This document shows positions 59,301-64,000 of a DNA stretch of 64,000 nucleotides, piece after piece; the stretch's first letter is position 1; each line of letters starts with the position of its first letter. This DNA is from Escallonia rubra. Taxonomy: Eukaryota; Streptophyta; Magnoliopsida; Escalloniales; Escalloniaceae. Under the pieces are notes generated by a model. The model was not told where the DNA came from and searched no databases. It was given only the letters and a program-made list of their open reading frames with translations. The stretch is taken from contig JAVXUO010000489.1 in assembly GCA_033065855.1 (NCBI GenBank), positions 1-64,000 of the forward strand, in the 5' to 3' direction. The position numbers and the translations under genes were made by a program.

Positions 59301-59825
59301 TAGAACCAGGGAATCCTTAGATTCTAAAACCTCGAACATGTCAGCTCTTGCTTGCACGATGAGGCCTAAAACTTGTACATTTCGCGCTTAATCATTCAAG
59401 AACAACTACAAAAAATTATTGAAGATCCTGAGTTTAATTCATGAATTTTTGTACATGAAGCTCAATATGTTTTTAGGCCAAGGAATTTCGTATGATATAT
59501 GCATAGATCGAGCCTAGATCTTAAGGATGATCTCAATGATGACCTGAAGATGCAGAGAAACTTGTTACCCTAGGTTGTTCATGCACAAATGCTCTTTGCC
59601 TCAATTAATCCGTCACAATGACTTCACCCATCACTTAAGAAATTTTCATTCCTAACCTTTATCTCTTCTTTGGTAATCTCAATCCACACCCCTTGTCGTA
59701 AGAGTAGAATGCTAGAAGTATAAACTTCTCTAAAGATTTTTTTGTGACGCATAATCACCAAATGCACCCAAAAACCTAATAGCGATACTGACAAAATAGT
59801 ATTGACGGCAATTAAAACCGACTAA
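56331..59825. other. No recognisable gene
   Basis: AT-rich. Open frames at 57348-57554 and 57806-58069 have no recognised motif. A phrase AGGGGTTGACAAT/AAGGGTTGACAAT occurs at ~58600 and ~58700 and suggests a local duplication. The C-rich run at 56277-56287 belongs to the upstream edge of the MULE remnant. Confidence 0.4.
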
Positions 59826-60180
59826 AGTTGTAACCGTAGGGAATCAACTGGGGGAATCTGACGAGGTAGTGGTGGTTAGGGGGTGAGGGGATTGGGAGGG
59901 GGGATGGAGGGAAATTTATGGTGTGTGCAGGTGCTATGTGTGTGTGTGTGAGTTGAGGTGTCCAGGTGGTTCGGGGAAAATGGTCGTATCAAATTGGAAG
60001 GAAACCTGAAGTGGGCTATAGGTGGGTGGGTGGTGTGGCCCATGGGGTGGGTGGGAAGGGGGACATGAGGGGGGTGGGGGTGTAAGTACTTTGGAGGGAA
60101 ATCTCTGATTGGAGGAGAGGGGAAGGTTTAAGGGGGGGGGGGGGGGTTTAGGGGCCCAGACAGGGTCAACAAGATGGGGG
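59826..60180 (+). repeat. G-rich, strand-asymmetric tract
   Basis: For about 350 bp the plus strand is G-rich with many runs of three or more G and little C, including 15 G at 60132-60146 and a (GT)n stretch at 59938-59950. Quadruplex formation is plausible. The minus-strand frame through it is Pro-rich for compositional reasons. Confidence 0.7.
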
Positions 60181-60419
60181 TAACTTGGGTAGACCAAAAT
60201 AAATGTTTTCAAAAAACCCTTTCTTTTTTTTAAGCCTTTCCCTTATTCAGAAATTCTGAAAGGAGCCCCACTTTTTCTTATGTTTTCAAAAAAGTCCCAC
60301 CTTTGAATAATTTCTTTCCCCAAAACCCCTTTTTTCCTGATTTTCCCTTGGTACATTGAGCATCGACTTAAATTTGTTAAAGGAAGGTTTATATGTAAGC
60401 CCCATTGAAAGGAACATAC

Positions 60420-61410
60420 TTTCTTGGCTCGGTGTTGAAACTATCGTAGGAGTTCCGCTAGCACAAAAAATTTAATCTTCCAAGGTTGGAGGCCTTCCCT
60501 ACGAACGACTAGAGGTGATTCAAACTAGTGGGTGGTGGTTTATCCTATATACGACCTTCACTTGGCTTGTGCCAAACTCTCTACCATCGTGGTGGATGAC
60601 AAACACGAGGAAATTCCTCAGAGAACTCCAAAGGCGCTAAACAATTCACCTTAGGTTTTATTTATTGTACATTTTATAAATTTTTCTGAGGTCTTTGACA
60701 CGATCACGCTGCTTCTTGGGTTTGACAATGACTTTGTGACAGAATTCTCAATAATCATGTGCATTAATTCATCAAAGAGAGCGTCATGGCCCTCTATTAA
60801 GTGCCTACAATGTACTTGAGATCAAAAGAGCAAGAAGTTATAGTGACATTGTTTAATGAAGGCTATCTTGGCCACTTCCTTCAAGTTCATTTTAATCTAA
60901 TTTTTGCAAGTGAAGTCATCCATAAATAAGAGCATCTTGTGCCCTGCTGTGGCACATAATGGAATTCAAGGGATGGTGGCACATAATGGAATTCAAGGGA
61001 TGGCCAGAGGGCACTCATCTTTGGATTAAGCTATGTCCAAATTCCTAAAGTCGACTCAGATCCTGATCTGGCCGTTCTTTCTGCTGATGGGACCAAAGCA
61101 GTTAGTCAAATGGTGTGTTGAATCGGTTCAATAAACCCTGTATTCAACAACTTTTTGGTTGCATACTTGATCTTTAATGTTAGGCCAGGCTGGAAAAAAC
61201 ATGGTGGTTTTGCAAAAGGGAGAAAATCAATGTTTAGCTTATATGTCACTAGCTTCGTGCTAGTTCTGGCATATTTTCATGTTCCTAAAAATAAACATCC
61301 TTGAATCCTGAAGCAGGGTGACAAACTCAATACTTCCCGGCTAGAAATACTGTCGTCCAGATGATGCTGCTCATCTTCAGGCGTTGTGAGGTTGATTTAC
61401 TCTAAACTTC
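60420..61410 (-). pseudogene. Ty3/gypsy reverse transcriptase remnant (Tat-like), heavily decayed
   Basis: On the minus strand, in shifting frames, I can follow the usual order of gypsy RT: an upstream segment resembling the ...PGLDP..VTHRLN region (MPELARS...VTYKLNI near 61270), KYATKKLLNTGFIEPI (61170-61120), a degraded core, AGHKMLLFMDDFT (60960-60920, equivalent to the GHKMLSFMDAYSGYN block), and remnants of the region after the YxDD site (DMIIENSVTK near 60755). There are many stops and shifts. Probably an old relative of the element at 11645-18476. Confidence 0.65.
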
Positions 61411-62490
61411 ATCTTGAGTGTAGTTTTCAAATGCTAAAAACTAGACATAAATTGAACATGGTTGAGAGTATCAAGCTTCTAAGGTTTATCTTTTTTGCAG
61501 AGTCTTGCTGGAGGATTCATTGGATTTCAGGTGTACTAGTCAGTTAGCTGTTATACTGACCAGTATTTTTTACCTATCAGAAGGTCCTTAAACCCTTGTA
61601 TGTGACCAGTATTTTTTTACCTAGGGGCATGATGTGTGGCCCCTACATCTGCCCGTAGTTGTTGTTGAAACCTTGACTTTAAATGAGTTTTAGATGGAGT
61701 CAGGATATCAGATAAGTCTACATTCCCTAAAGAAAATGCCAAAATGTTTATTTTGAGAATGCGAGCACTTGATCAATTGTAAACGAACAAGGGTGTTTGT
61801 ACTAGGAGGCGTAACTTGTACAAGGATATAAACGTAGTCCTGTCAAAACATATAGAGCAGCTTGGCGGAGGGGTGGGCAAACAAGCCCAAGTACAAAGAA
61901 CTTGAGAAGCTAGGATGTATGTGGTGTTTGTGCCTCTATTTAGGATGTTTAATACCTTGAAAAGGTCATTATCTTCCGACCAATGTCGTATTCGGTGAAT
62001 ATAAAGTTATTCGGCTTGAGACCGGCTCACCATATCCTTAATTCATAGTTACCTTGGGGCAACATCTAATTAGGGAGTTAGATAGCCTTCCAGCGCCATG
62101 ACACGTGCCGCCTCTAAGTGCACCAACAATGTTGCACGTGCATACACAAAGCCCATGCATGCGAATGTTTAGTAGGCAAGAAACATGTATATCATCTCAA
62201 GTGGGCTCACACTGAAATGACCTCTTAAGTCGATCGGAGCAAGAAAATAATCTTGGTCCGATATCCCTTATAGATCCATCCTCAATCGTTTCATCCTAAG
62301 ACCATTTACCGGTGATATCGAGGCACTCAATTAGCCCCGTCATGTTAGGATACCTTAATCCCCATGATTTTGTTTTTCATAATCTAGATTATTCTTGTGA
62401 TATGAACTATTCAAATGGGAGAACCATGAAGTTAAAATAGCACATAGTGGTACTCAAGGAATCTCAAGCTTTTAGAGGTCTTTTTCTTTC
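61411..62490. other. No recognisable gene
   Basis: Non-coding. The phrase TGACCAGTATTTTTTACCTA occurs twice near 61556 and 61603. Nothing else identified. Confidence 0.4.
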
Positions 62491-62630
62491 TTTCTTTCTT
62501 TTGTCATGGTATAAGAAGCTGCAGCCTACTAACTACAAACAACAAATTACATATTTAGAGTTTCTTTCTTTTGTCATGGTATAAGAAGCTGCAGCCTACT
62601 AACTACAAACAACAAATTACATATTTAGAG
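62491..62630. repeat. Perfect 70-bp tandem duplication
   Basis: 62491-62560 and 62561-62630 are identical (TTTCTTTCTTTTGTCATGGT to ...ATATTTAGAG). Identity over 70 bp indicates a very recent event or an assembly artefact. Confidence 0.95.
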
Positions 62631-63479
62631 TAAAAACTAAAAATAACAATAGAGATGGCATCCCTATCTCATAGGACAAGATAACACCAACCAAAACGCC
62701 ACATATTTTTTGAACCCAAAATAACCACTGAGGAAAGGCCCAGCTAAGCACCGGTTCTACTCAACAAAAGAAAATAAGAGGTCTGTACATGATCAAACCA
62801 CTCCTGCTGCATCCCTTCACCCAATCTAGAAGCGAAAGAGGTCATTTCTGAAGCTAGACTAAGAACAGACTCTTTTTCCTCAGGAAACATACTACAACCA
62901 CCTATAGTTGTCTGTCATTTCTAACACAAAAGGCTTACTATGTACATAACTCTCCCCTCTACCCTTCAGTTGTTCAAAGGTTGGAGGCGGAGAAAATAGT
63001 GAAATAGTATGTAGGCAAATCAAACGCTCTAACCATTGGAATGCCAAGAGAACTTTATGCTCAGTTACAGAGGTAATATCATGAACTACAAAGGAAACAA
63101 TAGCTTGGAACCCATCAATATCACAATTTTTATTGGTTCTTGCCACTGTAGATGAAACTACGCAAAATATAGGCGACTCTCAGGTGAAGGGCAATGACAC
63201 TGGGCTGATCGAGAAACCGATAAAAGAGGAGGGTAAAAATGAATCCACAGAGACTGTTGTTGCCTCCAACTCTTTTAAGTTTGACGAGTTTTTGAAATCT
63301 TGCTTGGTGTCTAAGAGTGAGACGAATAACATTGAGCACTGTTCATGTTTTAAGCGAACTTGATGTGTCAAGAAAATGGACTTTTTAAAAACTAGATCAC
63401 TCCGACCACACCCAATATACCGTTAAATAATCAAAACCAACTGCCTGAATATTGGCTTGTTTAACCAATGGCAAAACCA
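62631..63479. other. No recognisable gene
   Basis: Two overlapping open frames on opposite strands (62892-63146 minus, 63133-63363 plus) have no recognised motif. The sequence precedes a LINE remnant and may belong to it. Confidence 0.35.
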
Positions 63480-63880
63480 ACTTCTCGAAAAATCAAAACC
63501 TGGCCCAGGAAATTTATGGTGAACCAGTGAATTCTGCTAGACTTCTTTTACACACGTATATCTCACGAGTTTCAGAGGCTGACATACTCATAGGGCAAGT
63601 ATCATTGACAAAGTAATTTCTTTGAAAAAGCTCAAAGCGGAGGGGCAATCGTTTATGAAGGAATTGCCATAAGAAAATTTTATTTTCTAACGTACCAGGA
63701 ATTTCCAGAGTTTATCCAAAGGCATGGATGAAATCTATCAACCTCTAATGAGATGCCAGAAAACCATAAGTTGTAGAAACTAGAAAATGAGCCATTTGTC
63801 GGGAATGGCCAAAAAGCGCAATCAGTCGCTCCTGGAGAGAAAATTGTAAATTAAAGATTTGAGTGGCCAATTCAAAAGGA
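63480..63880 (-). pseudogene. LINE ORF2 fragment, zf-RVT region
   Basis: On the minus strand a degraded frame reads IPGTLENKIFLWQFLHKRLP, then RFELFQRNYFVNDTCPMS and ETREIYV, matching the arrangement of the zf-RVT domain near the end of plant LINE ORF2 (...K.FLW..L..RL......L......D.CP.C....ET..H). The second Cys and the His are lost. The upstream RT would lie beyond the window. Confidence 0.6.
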
Positions 63881-64000
63881 ATTAAATGAAAGGTTGCACT
63901 TCATGTTCCAACAATGACTAGTTGGCGAAAGCAATTCTGAAACTTTCCAATGGCATTCTCCCTATTACAATTTATCCTTACTTTCGCGGGGAGGGGATGG

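Noticed and set aside
59934..60212. Pro-rich minus-strand frame resembling an extensin
   Set aside because: Opposite strand of a G-rich tract; no signal peptide or Ser-Pro4 motifs in register.
1..64000. tRNA, rRNA, organellar or viral insertions
   Set aside because: No cloverleaf with the GGTTCGA-type arm, no rRNA core words and no caulimovirus-type motifs were noticed; reverse transcriptase remnants fit gypsy elements and LINEs.

Overview
The window is plant nuclear DNA, most likely from an angiosperm, and consists almost entirely of transposable elements. Evidence: CACTA (En/Spm) ends with the CACTACAAG terminus, a Mutator-like element (MULE) with long terminal inverted repeats, degenerate Ty3/gypsy pol remnants of the Tat type with antisense DUF7745 and plant-mobile-domain genes, an L1-type LINE with a DUF4283/zinc-knuckle ORF1, hAT elements with GGGCC-rich ends, GT-AG introns, and a (TTTAGGG)12 tract. 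I found no convincing intact host gene, tRNA, rRNA or CRISPR.

Layout. 27-8435 is CACTA-1, carrying a frameshifted five-exon Transposase_24-type gene and a TNP2 gene that has lost its catalytic centre. 8589-10262 is the 3' LTR and repeat-rich 3' region of a minus-strand LTR retroelement. 10371-10548 is a near-perfect palindrome. 10850-11644 is the 5' end of a third CACTA cut by a hAT end. 11645-18476 is the 3' half of a plus-strand Tat-like gypsy element (broken integrase) followed by two decayed antisense genes. 18477-20935 is a copy of a long LTR family that recurs below. 22201-23660 is a hAT element. 24355-27276 is a LINE lacking most of ORF2.

31494-51009 is the centrepiece, a five-level nest. 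An unidentified minus-strand ORF is split by a ~3.95-kb minus-strand LTR (31517-50793). That LTR is split by a ~3.72-kb plus-strand LTR of the same family (33540-48861). The inner LTR is split by a MULE (33983-45572; 185-bp TIRs with one mismatch; perfect 9-bp target duplication TTTTTCCTA). The MULE is split by CACTA-2 (34668-40474; 3-bp duplication ACA), and CACTA-2 carries a 970-bp hAT (37002-37971; 8-bp duplication GTCCTAAC). Target duplications support each level.

The MULE has two convergent genes, each starting beside one TIR as in maize MuDR: a GRF-type zinc-finger protein with a C-terminal membrane segment on the left, and a four-exon MuDR-type transposase on the right. The GRF gene is cut by CACTA-2. 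The transposase exon carries three apparent single-base losses that together restore the frame. CACTA-2 keeps an apparently intact Transposase_24-type gene but no TNP2, so it should be non-autonomous.

51010-64000 is older debris: a decayed second MULE transposase, a decayed gypsy reverse transcriptase, a LINE ORF2 zf-RVT fragment, a G-rich tract and a 70-bp tandem duplication, with long stretches in which I see no gene.
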